From: Mycobacterium angelicum
Lineage (GTDB): Bacteria > Actinomycetota > Actinomycetes > Mycobacteriales > Mycobacteriaceae
Assembly: GCF_002086155.1 (NCBI RefSeq)
Contig: NZ_MVHE01000004.1
Location: 124,001 to 188,000, forward strand
Direction of reading: 5' to 3'
DNA: 64,000 nucleotides
A program made the position numbers and the translations under genes. Positions within the stretch are counted from its first letter, which is position 1, and each line of letters starts with the position of its first letter. The notes beneath the pieces are model-generated. The model saw nothing but the letters and a program-made list of their open reading frames with translations, was not told the origin of the DNA and did not search any database. Positions 35,601 through 44,048 of the stretch are shown here, one piece after another.

Positions 35601-36302
35601 GAGGTCGGCGTACCAGTCGTAGAACGACAGCATCGACCCGCCCAGCAGCGAAATGAACCGAGCCCCAACGGCATGACTGACCATCGACATCGCCGGGATC
35701 GGTGAGAAACCCGCAACCCGATCCGGGCCGTACCGCTTGATGGTGTGCACGTGGGCCGCCGCCGCGATCTCGGCGGCTTCCCACCACTCGGCGCGAACGA
35801 AGCCGCCCTTGCCGCGCGCGGCCTTGTAGCGGCGGGACTTCACCGGGTCGTCGACGATGTCGGCCCAGGCCAGCACCGGATCGTTCAGCCGTGCTTTGGC
35901 CTCGCGGTAGTACTCCAGCAGAATGCCGCGCACGTACGGATAGCGCACCCGCGCAGGCGAATACGTGTACCAGGAGAACGAGGCGCCGCGCGGGCAGCCG
36001 CGCGGTTCGTATTCCGGCTTGTCGGCGCCGACCGATGGGTAGTCGGTCTGCTGGGACTCCCACGTGATGACGCCGTCCTTGACGTAGATCTTCCACGAAC
36101 ACGAGCCGGTGCAGTTGACGCCGTGGGTGGAGCGCACCACCTTGTCGTGTGCCCAGCGATCACGGTAAAAATCGTCGGCCGATCGGCCCCCGATCTTGTG
36201 CAGGGCGCGGTGGTCCGCGGAGATCTCGCCGCGATGAAAATATTTGCCGAATCCGAGCAAGGCGTCGGCGGCGGTCTGCCGATTCTGGTTCAGATCGACC
36301 AC
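32637..36302 (-). CDS. narG: Respiratory nitrate reductase alpha subunit NarG
   Basis: A 1221-residue molybdopterin enzyme that reduces nitrate to nitrite. The N-terminal 4Fe-4S motif has His and Cys ligands in STHGVNCTGSCSW, the region SFYDWYADLP holds the conserved Asp thought to bind molybdenum, and GSNVPVTRTPDAHYM is a cofactor-binding block. GTG 36302 is chosen because GAGGAGG lies just upstream and the protein then begins near the family's usual start; an open frame continues 42 codons further but without homology. First gene of narGHJI. Confidence 0.95.
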   Translation of the reverse strand: MVDLNQNRQTAADALLGFGKYFHRGEISADHRALHKIGGRSADDFYRDRWAHDKVVRSTHGVNCTGSCSWKIYVKDGVITWESQQTDYPSVGADKPEYEPRGCPRGASFSWYTYSPARVRYPYVRGILLEYYREAKARLNDPVLAWADIVDDPVKSRRYKAARGKGGFVRAEWWEAAEIAAAAHVHTIKRYGPDRVAGFSPIPAMSMVSHAVGARFISLLGGSMLSFYDWYADLPVASPQVFGDQTDVPESADWFDAGYLIMWGSNVPVTRTPDAHYMTEARYRGQKVVVVSPDYADNTKFADEWLPARPGTDAALAMSMGHVILKEFFVERTTPYFTDYVKKYTDLPFLVTLTERDGRWLPGKFLTATDLGDSGEGAASKTVLLNAQGNPVVPNGSLGHRFTASGEGNWNLDLHGVDPLLTLHGTGSNVTAVQLPRFDGDRPGILTRGVPTRIIAGQRVTTVFDLLLAQYGVHRSGLPGEWPADYDDADHPYTPAWQEPITGVPAQAAERIAREFADNAQRSRGRSMILMGAGTNHWFHSDQIYRSFLTLVMLTGCQGVNGGGWAHYVGQEKCRPVTGWSTLAFGLDWQRPPRQMQGTVFWYLSTDQWRYDPFTSEVMASPLAEGRFTGRTAADNIALASRLGWMPSYPTFNRNPLDLADEADRLGKDAPAHVVDGLKSGHLSFACEDPDAPENFPRCLTVWRSNLLGSSAKGNEYFLKHLLGTDSNVAARDMDAVRPQEVRWRDEAPAGKLDLLLSLDFRNTSTTLFSDIVLPAATWYEKHDLSSTDMHPFVHAFSPAISPPWETKTDFEAFHRIARGFSWLAEKHLGKRKDIVAVPLQHDSADATAQPGGRVLDWKAGECEPIPGRTMPRLVVVERDYPAIAEKMAALGPMVETVGLTVKGVTTHPEAEVEYLRGVNGTALSGAAAGRPLLTKDIHAAEAILALSGTTNGRLAVEGFEALQRRTGIELADLAKENEGRRISFADTQSRPVPVNTSPEWSGSETGGRRYSPFTINTERLKPWHTLTGRQHFYLDHDWMSELGEQLPIFRPPLDMTALFNEPAVGDTSGGITVRYLTPHSKWSIHSAYQDNLYMLTLSRGGQAIWMSDVDAAKIGVQDNDWIECTNRNGVVNARAIVSHRMPEGLVFMYHAQDKAVDVPRTEKTGKRGGIHNALTRIMIKPSHLIGGYAQQSFALNYHGPTGNQRDEVTTIRRRSQEVEY

Positions 36303-36587
36303 GATGCCTCCTCGGCGAGCAACAGCGTCGTGCTGTGATTCACCGAGGGTAGGGCAGGTTTTTGGGCCCGCAAAAATACTCACCGACGGGCCGTGGCGAT
36401 AGTGCGATTGCTTTAACACCCGGGTCACATTGCGGTTGGTGCGGCCCTCACACCACGTTGCGGCGCAACCGCGATAAGCGCTGCTGGACGCCGTGGCCGG
36501 CGGATTGCAGCGGCAGCAGTCCGCAACATGCGACGCCCAGCGTCACACCGCGGAATTGAGCTTTTTTCTTCTCGTTAACACGCGTTT
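36303..36587. other. Intergenic region upstream of narG
   Basis: No credible gene is seen. It should hold the nar promoter on the minus strand and the 3' flank of the SDR gene at 36588. A T-rich run (GCTTTTTTCTTCTCG) lies near 36560. No recognisable regulator box was assigned. Confidence 0.6.
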
Positions 36588-37424
36588 TCAGTGGCTCCAG
36601 CCCGCGGCGGCCTGGTCGTCGAAGGCGCGGTCGATGCGTTCGAACCTGCGCCGCACCGACGCGCGCGCGGCCTCGTGCGGAAGGATGTAGAGGCGGTTGG
36701 CCAGGACGGCATCGGCCGTCAACCGGGCGACGTCACCGACGCTGAGGGTGTCGTCCTGTGCCGGGAGGGAACCGACCGACCCGGTCACGTCCGGGGTGGA
36801 CGCCAGGCCGTAGTCGGCCCCGCGGATTCGTTCCGAGTTGGACACCAGCTTGGTTTCGACGACCATCGGGCAGAGCACCGAAACGCCGATGCCGTTGTCC
36901 TTGACCTCCCGGGCGAGCGTCTCGGCCAGACCGACGACGCCGTACTTGGCAACGCCGTAGGCCCCGAGTCCCGCGTTGGGCACCAGCCCGGCAAACGATG
37001 CGGTGAATGCGATGTGGCCGCCGGTGCCCTGTTCGAGCAGCCGGGGCAGGAACGCTTCGACGGCATGGATGTTGCCCCACAAGTCGATATCGATCACCCA
37101 GCGCCAGTCGTCGTTCGTCATCTCCGCGATCGGACCCGCCACCACGATGCCGGCGTTGCTGAATACCACGTCGACCTGGCCGAGCAGCCGGAAAGCTTCG
37201 TCAGCCAGGTGAACGACCTCGTCGAGATGACGGACGTCGCACATCACGCCGTGCGCCTCGAACCCGTCGTTGCGCAGCCGCGCCACGGCGTGCTCCAGAC
37301 CGGGCTTATCGACGTCAGCGAGCACGAGTTTGGCGCCGCGACGGGCGAATTCGAGTGCGGTGGCAAAGCCGATGCCACTGGCGCCGCCGGTGATGACCGC
37401 CCCGCGTCCGTCAAATGAGTCCAT
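36588..37424 (-). CDS. SDR-family oxidoreductase
   Basis: A 278-residue short-chain dehydrogenase with TGGASGIG, Asp in VLADVDK (NAD preference), SNAGIVV, TASFAG near the serine and YGVAK. The long basic C terminus (ARASVRRRFERIDRAFDDQ) resembles mycobacterial SDRs placed near P450 and acyl-CoA genes. ATG 37424 is preferred to a TTG nine bases earlier. Eleven bases separate it from the mycofactocin-type SDR upstream, so the two probably share a transcript. Confidence 0.82.
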   Translation of the reverse strand: MDSFDGRGAVITGGASGIGFATALEFARRGAKLVLADVDKPGLEHAVARLRNDGFEAHGVMCDVRHLDEVVHLADEAFRLLGQVDVVFSNAGIVVAGPIAEMTNDDWRWVIDIDLWGNIHAVEAFLPRLLEQGTGGHIAFTASFAGLVPNAGLGAYGVAKYGVVGLAETLAREVKDNGIGVSVLCPMVVETKLVSNSERIRGADYGLASTPDVTGSVGSLPAQDDTLSVGDVARLTADAVLANRLYILPHEAARASVRRRFERIDRAFDDQAAAGWSH

Positions 37425-37435
37425 AGGACGCAACG

Positions 37436-38275
37436 CTACTTAAGACAACTCCCCGCGTCGATGGGCAGGGTGACACCGGTGACGTATCGCGACTCGTCAG
37501 AGGCGAAGAACAGCACCGCGTTGCTGATGTCCTCGGCGTCTACCCAGGGAACCGGCAGCGTGTGGAACATCTGGCAGATGGGGGCCATGTCGTCGGGACC
37601 CGGATTCTCCAGATCCGGCCGGAACAATTTCCAGGTCCCCGCGTTCATGATCATCCCGGTGCTCACGTGCGTGGGATGCACCGAGTTGACCCGAATCATG
37701 TGCTGCCCCAACTCGACTGCGAACGAGCGCATGATCCCCACCACACCATGCTTGGCCGCGACATAGTTGCCGCAGTGCGGGTAGGCCTTGAGCCCGCCGA
37801 CCGAACTGGTCAAGATGATCGAACCGCCGTTCTTAGCCGCGATCATATGGGGCACACCGGCTTTCACCGTTTTCCATACGCCGGACAGGTTCACGTCGAT
37901 CATTTCCTGCCAGTCGTGTTCGGTGCACTTGTCCAGGGTGTCGCCGCCGTTGCCGATGCCTGCGTTGGCAACGATGATGTCGAGCCGGCCCAGCTGCTCG
38001 ACGCCGGCGTCGACCGCGGACTTCAGGGCGTCATAGTCGCGCACGTCCACTTCGGCGGTGAAGATGCGGCGGTTGAGGCCCTTGACCAGATCGGCCGTCT
38101 CGGCCAGATCCTCCGGCGTCGCCGGCGGAATCGGGCTGTTCTGCACGATTCGCTTGCAGACGTCGATGGCGATGATGTCGGCGCCCTCCTGCGCTAACCG
38201 CACCGCGTGACTGCGGCCCTGACCGTGCGCCGCCCCGGTGATGAAGGCGACTTTGCCTTCCACTCGACCCGCCAT
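37436..38275 (-). CDS. Mycofactocin-coupled SDR-family dehydrogenase
   Basis: A 279-residue SDR with the variant cofactor motif TGAAHGQGRSHAVRLA and an extra segment after the second strand (CKRIVQNSPIPPATPEDLAE), both typical of the subfamily whose bound NAD is recycled by the redox peptide cofactor mycofactocin. Catalytic Tyr/Lys are in YVAAK. It probably oxidises an alcohol made by the P450 encoded 21 bases upstream. No mycofactocin biosynthesis gene is in the window. Confidence 0.87.
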   Translation of the reverse strand: MAGRVEGKVAFITGAAHGQGRSHAVRLAQEGADIIAIDVCKRIVQNSPIPPATPEDLAETADLVKGLNRRIFTAEVDVRDYDALKSAVDAGVEQLGRLDIIVANAGIGNGGDTLDKCTEHDWQEMIDVNLSGVWKTVKAGVPHMIAAKNGGSIILTSSVGGLKAYPHCGNYVAAKHGVVGIMRSFAVELGQHMIRVNSVHPTHVSTGMIMNAGTWKLFRPDLENPGPDDMAPICQMFHTLPVPWVDAEDISNAVLFFASDESRYVTGVTLPIDAGSCLK

Positions 38276-38296
38276 GTTCCCTCCTCTTAACGTCGC

Positions 38297-39499
38297 TCAG
38301 CCCAGAACGGCCGGCATGGTCTCCCAGCCCCGCACGGTCGACGTCGGGGACAGCTTGGCGGCGGTGAGGTCGACGTCCCATTCGGGGAAACGCTTCAGGA
38401 TTTCCTCGAGCGCGATCCGGCCTTCGAGACGGGCCAGCGCCGAGCCCAGGCAGTAGTGGGTGCCGACACTGAAGGTCAGGTGCTGGCGTGGCTCACGCCG
38501 GATGTCGAAAACGTCACCGTCCGGCGGGAATTGGCGGTGGTCGCGGTTAGCGGCCCCGATGAGCATCATCATGATGCTGCCCTGCGGCACCCGCTGGCCG
38601 TAGAACTCGACGTCGCGAGTGACATACCGGGCCACGTGCGGAGCCGGCGGCTCGAACCGCAGCAGTTCCTCGACGGCCTGCGGGATCAAGGACGGGTCCT
38701 GCGCCAGGGCTCGACGCTGGTCCGGGTGCTCGGCCAAAACCTTTCCGGCCCAGCCGATCAGGCGGGTCGTGGTCTCGTTGCCGGCCCCGGAGACGACGGT
38801 GACGTAGGTAAGAAGTTCGTCGCGGGTGAGCCGGCGAACGGTTCCGGTTTCGTCGGTGAACTCGACGTTGAGCAGCTCGGTCATGATGTCGTCGGAGGGG
38901 TGTTCGGCACGCCAGTCGATGTACTGGCCGAAGAATTCTCCGTTCAGCATGCTTTCGGGTGTGGTGTTCATCGGCTTGCCGACCTCGGTGCGCATCTGCG
39001 CATTCGCGAAATCCCGTGCGGCTTCCTGATCTTCTTCGGGAACTCCGAGCAGCATGCCGATCACCCGCATCGGCATCTGCGCCCCGAGGTCGGCCACGAA
39101 GTCGAATCCGTCGGCGCCGATCAGCGGATCCAAACTGCGAGCGCAGAATTCGCGGATCTGCGGCTCGAGTTGGCTGATCTTGCGCGGAGTGAACATGCGC
39201 GACAACAGCTTACGGTGAATGTCGTGGATCGGTGGGTCCTCGAAAATCAGCACGCCCGGCGGCATCTCGATGTTCGCTCGGATGATCTCCAGGATCGCGC
39301 CCCTGGCCGAACTGAACGTGTGGTAGTCGACGATCCCGGCGTCGACATCGCCGTACCGGCTCAGGGCGTAGAAATCGTGCTGTTCGTTGTAGTACAGCGG
39401 CGCCTCTTCGCGCAGCCGCCGGAACATCGGGTACGGGTCGGCGTTGAGCGTGACGTCGTAGGGGTCGAAGTAGACGTCGCTGGCTGCGCTGACTGTCAC
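38297..39499 (-). CDS. Cytochrome P450
   Basis: A 400-residue P450 with I-helix motif GAGNETTTR (Asn where acidic or His is common), ExxR in EELLR, and the heme loop FSVGTHYCLG with Cys350. The heme loop lacks the usual Phe-Gly-x-Gly start (FSVG). No ferredoxin lies beside it, unlike the other three P450s here. The start is GTG. A palindrome of the 17-bp family lies 106-122 bases upstream. The gene heads a P450-SDR-SDR unit on the minus strand. Confidence 0.9.
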   Translation of the reverse strand: MTVSAASDVYFDPYDVTLNADPYPMFRRLREEAPLYYNEQHDFYALSRYGDVDAGIVDYHTFSSARGAILEIIRANIEMPPGVLIFEDPPIHDIHRKLLSRMFTPRKISQLEPQIREFCARSLDPLIGADGFDFVADLGAQMPMRVIGMLLGVPEEDQEAARDFANAQMRTEVGKPMNTTPESMLNGEFFGQYIDWRAEHPSDDIMTELLNVEFTDETGTVRRLTRDELLTYVTVVSGAGNETTTRLIGWAGKVLAEHPDQRRALAQDPSLIPQAVEELLRFEPPAPHVARYVTRDVEFYGQRVPQGSIMMMLIGAANRDHRQFPPDGDVFDIRREPRQHLTFSVGTHYCLGSALARLEGRIALEEILKRFPEWDVDLTAAKLSPTSTVRGWETMPAVLG

Positions 39500-39604
39500 G
39501 GGTTATCGCCTCTCGCCGGAACCGTGCCGCAACTGAACTCTGTCATCACCCACCAACGAGTGTCAACGCAAAATCCATTTTGGCTATTTGCAGTTCTTAC
39601 TATT

Positions 39605-39621
39605 CGAGAATACCGTTCTCG
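39605..39621. promoter_or_regulatory. 17-bp palindrome, site A (P450/TetR intergenic region)
   Basis: CGAGAATACCGTTCTCG has perfect CGAGAA/TTCTCG arms. It stands upstream of the P450 at 39499 and downstream of the TetR gene. It shares the GAGAA-N5-TTCTC core with the sites at 40449 and 47412. Confidence 0.65.
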
Positions 39622-39667
39622 CGTGCCGCGCCGGTATCTCGGCAGCGCAGTGGCGACTAGCGGGCGT

Positions 39668-40393
39668 TCAGGCCCGGGTGCTTGCGAATCCGCGTGAGCA
39701 GAAGTCCCACACCTCGTCGGCGGTGATGGGATGGGTGGTGGCGTCATCGGCGCCGCCGCTGGATTGTGCGACGAACATGACTGTCTGCATGGTCATCGCC
39801 GCGATCCGCTTCGGATTGACCTCCCGGCGCAGTTTGCCGGCGTCGCCTGCGGCTTCCATGAGCTCGGTGAGCAACGCGAGCAGCGGCGCATGTGCGGTCT
39901 TGACCTCGGCGGGATGGGTGACCAGCAGCCGTGGCGCAAAGTCGGTGAAAAGCGGCCGCTGGGCCGTCGGGTCGGGCCGAGAGGCCTCATAGAGCAGTTC
40001 GACGGCAACTTTCAGCCGCTCCAGGGGATCGGAGTGGTTTTCGGTAGCCGCGCGAATCTGGTCCGCCGAGCGGCTCAACGCGTCCTCGAACAACGCCAGC
40101 AGTAGCTCGTGTTTACCGTCGAACTGCAGGTAGAAGCTTCGCAGCGACTGCCGGGACCGGTCCACGACCTCCTGGACGGTAAAGTCCGTGCTGCCTTTCT
40201 CGATGATGATGGCCTGCGCTGCGTCCAAGAAGCGCTGAACGCGCTGCGCGGCCCGTAATTTCGCGGTCTTGATGGACCGCTCGACGGCGCGCTGCTTCCA
40301 GGCCGGCTCTTCGCTCGGATTGGTCACGGGCGGCTCAGCTGATTGCCGCGAGGAGAGAACATGGTTGGACTGTACCGGAGAACGCCGTGCCAT
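39668..40393 (-). CDS. TetR-family transcriptional regulator
   Basis: A 241-residue TetR protein with a charged N-terminal extension, then the helix-turn-helix region (FLDAAQAIIIEKGSTDFTVQ, followed by RSFYLQFDGKHEL). ATG 40393 follows AGGAGGT. It is divergent from an acyl-CoA dehydrogenase gene with a near-perfect palindrome at 40449-40465 between them and another downstream at 39605. It is the best candidate for the protein that binds the 17-bp palindromes of this region. Its ligand could be an acyl-CoA. Confidence 0.87.
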   Translation of the reverse strand: MARRSPVQSNHVLSSRQSAEPPVTNPSEEPAWKQRAVERSIKTAKLRAAQRVQRFLDAAQAIIIEKGSTDFTVQEVVDRSRQSLRSFYLQFDGKHELLLALFEDALSRSADQIRAATENHSDPLERLKVAVELLYEASRPDPTAQRPLFTDFAPRLLVTHPAEVKTAHAPLLALLTELMEAAGDAGKLRREVNPKRIAAMTMQTVMFVAQSSGGADDATTHPITADEVWDFCSRGFASTRA

Positions 40394-40448
40394 CGCTGCG
40401 CTCGACCTCCTCACGGGCCTCGTTTTGGAGATTGTAACTTCCTCACCG

Positions 40449-40465
40449 CGAGAATACTATTCTCT
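40449..40465. promoter_or_regulatory. 17-bp palindrome, site B (TetR/acyl-CoA dehydrogenase divergent promoter)
   Basis: CGAGAATACTATTCTCT contains GAGAATA-C-TATTCTC, a perfect inverted repeat around one central base. It lies 56-72 bases before the TetR start and 39-55 bases before the acyl-CoA dehydrogenase start. Confidence 0.75.
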
Positions 40466-40503
40466 TACGCGTATGTTTGGGAAGCGGATTTGAAAGAGTA
40501 CTC

Positions 40504-41679
40504 GTGCAACTGACGTTCGACGCCGACGTCGAGGCGTTCCGCGCCGAATTCGTCGCCTTTCTCGACGAACACCTGCCCGCCGAAGCAGACGGGATCGCTC
40601 GGCCCCGATCGTGCTCCCATGTGCCGGAGTGGGCGGCGCGCTGGCAGCGACTGTTGTTCGACAACGGCTGGCTACTGCCCGGCAACCCGCCGGAATTCGG
40701 CGGCCGCAACGCCACGCTGTTGCAGCAGTACGTGCATGCCGACGAGATGGCACGGCGGCGGATCTACCGCAGCTTCAACCCGCAGGGCGTGGGCATCATC
40801 GCCGCATCCCTGTTGTCGTTCGGAACGGCCGAGCAGAAGCAGCGCTGGGCGGTGCCGATTCTGCGTGCCGAGATCACCGCTTCGCTGGGCATGAGCGAAC
40901 CCGGCGCGGGCTCGGACCTGGCGTCGCTGAAAACGCGGGCGGTGCGCGACGGCGATGACTTCGTGGTGAACGGACAGAAGGTATGGACGTCAGGCGCACA
41001 CGACGCAGACGTGTTACTGACGTTCGTGCGCACCGACCCCGGTGCGCCAAAACACAAGGGCATCAGTGTCTTTATGATCCCGACGGACACACCGGGCGTG
41101 GTGCGACGGCCGTTCGCGTCGGTGTGCGACCACGACGACGTCGAATTCAACGAGGTGTTTTTCACCGACGCGAGGGTGCCGGCCGAGAACTTGATCGGCG
41201 AGCTCAACGGCGGCTGGCGGGTGGCTACCGGGTCGCTCGGCCATGAACGCGCCATGCTGTGGATGGACTACGCCAACCTGTTGGACGAGATGACAATCGA
41301 CTACCGGCCGCGTGGACACTTGGACCGAGATCGCTTCGCCACGCTGGTGATGGACGCGCGGGCGATGCAGTTGTTGGGCTCTGCGGCAATGGCCAAGGCC
41401 GCGCGAGGCGAAGAAGACGTGCCCGCACAATCGGTGCTCAAGCTGCTCGGCTCGGAGGCGTTGCAGCGCGCCTCGGAGGAGGCGCTGAACGCCAGGGGCG
41501 CCGACGGGCTCGCGCATCCGGGCATGACGGCGCCGTTTTCGCCACTGAACCTCGATGACCACTACGGCAGTTGGTTCGACCGCTACGCACGCAGCTTCGC
41601 CGGCACCATCGCGGGCGGAACTTCGGAGATTCAGCGCAACATCATCGCCGAGCGGATACTCGGGCTGCCGCGCAGCTAG
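40504..41679 (+). CDS. Acyl-CoA dehydrogenase
   Basis: A 391-residue FAD-dependent acyl-CoA dehydrogenase. Core motifs are SLGMSEPGAGSDLASL, GQKVWTSGAHDAD and the C-terminal AGGTSEIQRNIIAERILG. It introduces an alpha-beta double bond into an acyl-CoA. It belongs to the mycobacterial FadE group used for side chains or ring-derived acids. GTG 40504 is chosen; a TTG at 40477 is in frame. It ends at a bidirectional hairpin (41710-41755) facing two further acyl-CoA dehydrogenase genes. Confidence 0.88.
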   Translation: MQLTFDADVEAFRAEFVAFLDEHLPAEADGIARPRSCSHVPEWAARWQRLLFDNGWLLPGNPPEFGGRNATLLQQYVHADEMARRRIYRSFNPQGVGIIAASLLSFGTAEQKQRWAVPILRAEITASLGMSEPGAGSDLASLKTRAVRDGDDFVVNGQKVWTSGAHDADVLLTFVRTDPGAPKHKGISVFMIPTDTPGVVRRPFASVCDHDDVEFNEVFFTDARVPAENLIGELNGGWRVATGSLGHERAMLWMDYANLLDEMTIDYRPRGHLDRDRFATLVMDARAMQLLGSAAMAKAARGEEDVPAQSVLKLLGSEALQRASEEALNARGADGLAHPGMTAPFSPLNLDDHYGSWFDRYARSFAGTIAGGTSEIQRNIIAERILGLPRS

Positions 41680-41709
41680 CGCCGGCGCGTGTCCCGTCTC
41701 GCCGTGACT

Positions 41710-41755
41710 GTGAATCTCACGACGGCTCAACGGCGTGTCGCGTCGTGAGATTCAC
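41710..41755. terminator. Perfect 14-bp-stem hairpin between convergent genes
   Basis: GTGAATCTCACGAC and GTCGTGAGATTCAC pair perfectly around an 18-base loop. It lies between the stops of two convergent acyl-CoA dehydrogenase genes (41679 and 41764) and could end both transcripts. Read on the minus strand it begins CGAGTGTGAATC, like the repeats at 21071 and 61636, so it may be a copy of a dispersed repeat used as a terminator. Confidence 0.65.
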
Positions 41756-41763
41756 ACTCGGCG

Positions 41764-42540
41764 CTAGAGGTCGACCAGCCGGGGGGCGGATCCATTGCGG
41801 CGCAGGACGGTTCCCGCCTCGCGGGTCAGTTCACGGGCGCTGCCGAGCAGCCCGTCCAGCAGCAACGACCGCTTGATGTGGTGATGCAGTTGGTGTTCAG
41901 CGGTGAAGCCGATGCCGCCGAACACCTGTTGACAATGGCGTGCGGTGCTCAGCGCCGCCTGGCCTGCCGCGGCTTTGGCCAGCAGGCAACTCAAGGCGTC
42001 GGCATCTCTGGCGGCCGCCACGGTGGCCTCGGCGCCTTCAATCGCGACGAGCGCTTCGGCCAACCGGTGCCGGACCGCCTGAAACGATGCGATGGACCGG
42101 CCGAATTGGATTCGGTCCAGCGCATGCCGGCGTGCCAGGGACAGCATCGCGCGACTGGTGCCGACCAGCCACCAGCCCAGCGCCCGTCGCCCAGCTTCGA
42201 GTGGCACCGGATCACCGTGCGGCACTCGATGAATCGGTAACGCTTCGTCCAGCGCCGAGGTGGTCTGGTCGGTGCGCTCCCACACCACCCAGGAGCCGCC
42301 GGCATACGGCAGCGGCACGGTAGCACCCGCCGACCGCAGTACGACGTCATTGAGCACAGGCGCGTGCGCGCCGGTTTCACCCAGCAGCCGGAACACCAAA
42401 GGGATTGCGGTGTCGGGTATTTCGTCGAGCATATCCCGCCAGCCGAGGTCGGCCAGGGCGGCGTCGAGCTTTGCGCCGGACGCTGCATTCATGGTGGTGC
42501 GCAACGAATCGGCCAGCATGCGCAAGGCCTCGGGGTCCAT
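41764..42540 (-). CDS. Acyl-CoA dehydrogenase, short subunit of a probable heteromer
   Basis: A 258-residue protein that corresponds mainly to the C-terminal half of acyl-CoA dehydrogenases: DRIQFGRSIASFQAVRH, then QQVFGGIGFTAEHQLHHH with the likely catalytic Glu. Its N-terminal domain is shortened. In Mycobacterium such short FadE proteins pair with a second FadE encoded alongside to form alpha2-beta2 enzymes, as in cholesterol side-chain and ring breakdown. The partner is upstream, three bases away. Last gene of the 47390-41764 operon. Confidence 0.85.
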   Translation of the reverse strand: MDPEALRMLADSLRTTMNAASGAKLDAALADLGWRDMLDEIPDTAIPLVFRLLGETGAHAPVLNDVVLRSAGATVPLPYAGGSWVVWERTDQTTSALDEALPIHRVPHGDPVPLEAGRRALGWWLVGTSRAMLSLARRHALDRIQFGRSIASFQAVRHRLAEALVAIEGAEATVAAARDADALSCLLAKAAAGQAALSTARHCQQVFGGIGFTAEHQLHHHIKRSLLLDGLLGSARELTREAGTVLRRNGSAPRLVDL

Positions 42541-42543
42541 GGC

Positions 42544-43632
42544 TCACTCCTTCCCGAGGTCGAGCAGCCGGCGCGCGATGATGTTGCGCTGAACTTCGGC
42601 GGTACCGCCGTAGATGGTCGCCGCGCGCGAGTACAGGTACTCCGACCGCCATGGTGTCGCGTCGAGTTCGAGCGCTCCGGGCAGCAGGTCGTGCACGGTG
42701 TCGTAGAGCCGCTGTTCGGCCGTGGCCAGCAGCACCTTGTCGATGGACGTCTCCGGCCCCAGCCGCGCCCCTTCTTCGAAGCGGTGCTGGGTGGCACGTG
42801 AGCGGCAGCGCAGTGTGTGCAACGCGAGATATGCTGCGCCAAGATCAGATTCGTCGGGCTCACGCGCCTGGGCGATCAGTTCATCGAAGCGCGAGTACAG
42901 GTATGCGATGCGCTGCCAGAAACACGTCGAACGCTCATAGGGAAGCAGGTCCATCGCCAGCCGCCAGCCATCGCCGGGCTTGCCGAGCATCCGGCTGGAC
43001 GGGATCACCACATCGTCGTAGTAGACCTCGCAGAATTCGTCGACGCCGTGCATGGTGCGCAGCGGGCGAATCGTGATGCCCGGCGTGTCCAGGTCGACGA
43101 AAAACGCTGTGATGCCGTCATGTCCGGGCCCGGTGCGGGTGAGCAGAACGCAGCGGGTGGAGAACTGCGCATAGCTGGTCCAGACCTTCTGCCCGTTGAT
43201 AATCCAATCCTCGCCATGGGGTTCTGCACGGGTGGACAACGACGCCAGGTCGCTGCCCGATCCCGGTTCGGAGAACCCCTGACACCACTGTTCTCGCCCG
43301 CTGAGCAGCCTTGGCACCATCTCGACGGCCAGTTCCGTTGGGGCGTAATCGATCATGGTCGGGGCCAGCACCTCGACCATGGAGTACGGGCCCGGTTCGG
43401 CGAGGCGGCGGCCGACGACCTCTTCGCCGACGATCGCACGCAACAGGGCCGACCCGCCCAGCCCGCCGACCTCGACCGGCCAGCCGTAGCGCATCCAGCC
43501 GGCTTCATACAGCGCGCCATGCACTCTGGCCAGCTGCTGCATGTGGCCTTTTAGTGAGTGGTCCGGTCCGGGGGTCAGATCATTCTCGTCGAGCCAGGCG
43601 CGCAGGTCGGCCCGGAACTTCTCGACATTCAC
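42544..43632 (-). CDS. Acyl-CoA dehydrogenase, large subunit of a probable heteromer
   Basis: A 362-residue acyl-CoA dehydrogenase with QGFSEPGSGSDLASL, GQKVWTSYAQFSTRCVLL and the FAD/dimer motif YGGTAEVQRNIIARRLL. It has the flavin-contact motifs, while the short partner downstream supplies the likely catalytic Glu, as in known mycobacterial heterotetramers. The start overlaps the previous gene's stop by four bases. Ring- or branched acyl-CoA substrates would fit the Rieske oxygenase context. Confidence 0.87.
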   Translation of the reverse strand: MNVEKFRADLRAWLDENDLTPGPDHSLKGHMQQLARVHGALYEAGWMRYGWPVEVGGLGGSALLRAIVGEEVVGRRLAEPGPYSMVEVLAPTMIDYAPTELAVEMVPRLLSGREQWCQGFSEPGSGSDLASLSTRAEPHGEDWIINGQKVWTSYAQFSTRCVLLTRTGPGHDGITAFFVDLDTPGITIRPLRTMHGVDEFCEVYYDDVVIPSSRMLGKPGDGWRLAMDLLPYERSTCFWQRIAYLYSRFDELIAQAREPDESDLGAAYLALHTLRCRSRATQHRFEEGARLGPETSIDKVLLATAEQRLYDTVHDLLPGALELDATPWRSEYLYSRAATIYGGTAEVQRNIIARRLLDLGKE

Positions 43633-44048
43633 GGGGCCGGGCGGCCAATTGCGTGCGGTCGCCCCGAATCATGCACACCGCTGCGCCGAATGAACGTCAT
43701 GGCACGGGTTTTCAGCCGCCACCCGTCCGCGGTGCGCAGGTAGGTGTCGCGGTAGTAGCCGATTCGCATGTCGTGCGTGGCGTGCTCGATGAAGCACAGC
43801 GGTTGGGTGCCGCTGGCCGAATCGCCGTCAAGTTCCACCACGGCGGTTCCGGTGAGGAACAACCCCTTCGGGGCGGCGGCCACCAATTCCGGGAAGCGGT
43901 CCAGGCGGTAGGTGTCGCCGAATGCGCTGTAAGTTCCGTCGGGCGTGAAGACGCCGATCAGCCCCTCGATGTCTTCCTGAGTGATGGTTACCGCGTAGCG
44001 GGCGAGCAGCTGCTGGATCTCGACGAGGTCGTCAGTTCTGGTTGGCAT
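43629..44048 (-). CDS. SnoaL/NTF2-like protein
   Basis: A 139-residue cone-shaped NTF2-fold protein: DDLVEIQQLLARYAVTITQED at the start is the usual first helix, and GYYRDTYLRTADGWRLKTRAM the closing sheet (blocks quoted in part only for family recognition). Members include small hydratases, isomerases and subunits of ring-hydroxylating enzymes. It may be an isomerase or a small subunit working with the Rieske protein in the same operon. It overlaps the amidohydrolase end by 17 bases. Confidence 0.75.
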   Translation of the reverse strand: MPTRTDDLVEIQQLLARYAVTITQEDIEGLIGVFTPDGTYSAFGDTYRLDRFPELVAAAPKGLFLTGTAVVELDGDSASGTQPLCFIEHATHDMRIGYYRDTYLRTADGWRLKTRAMTFIRRSGVHDSGRPHAIGRPAP

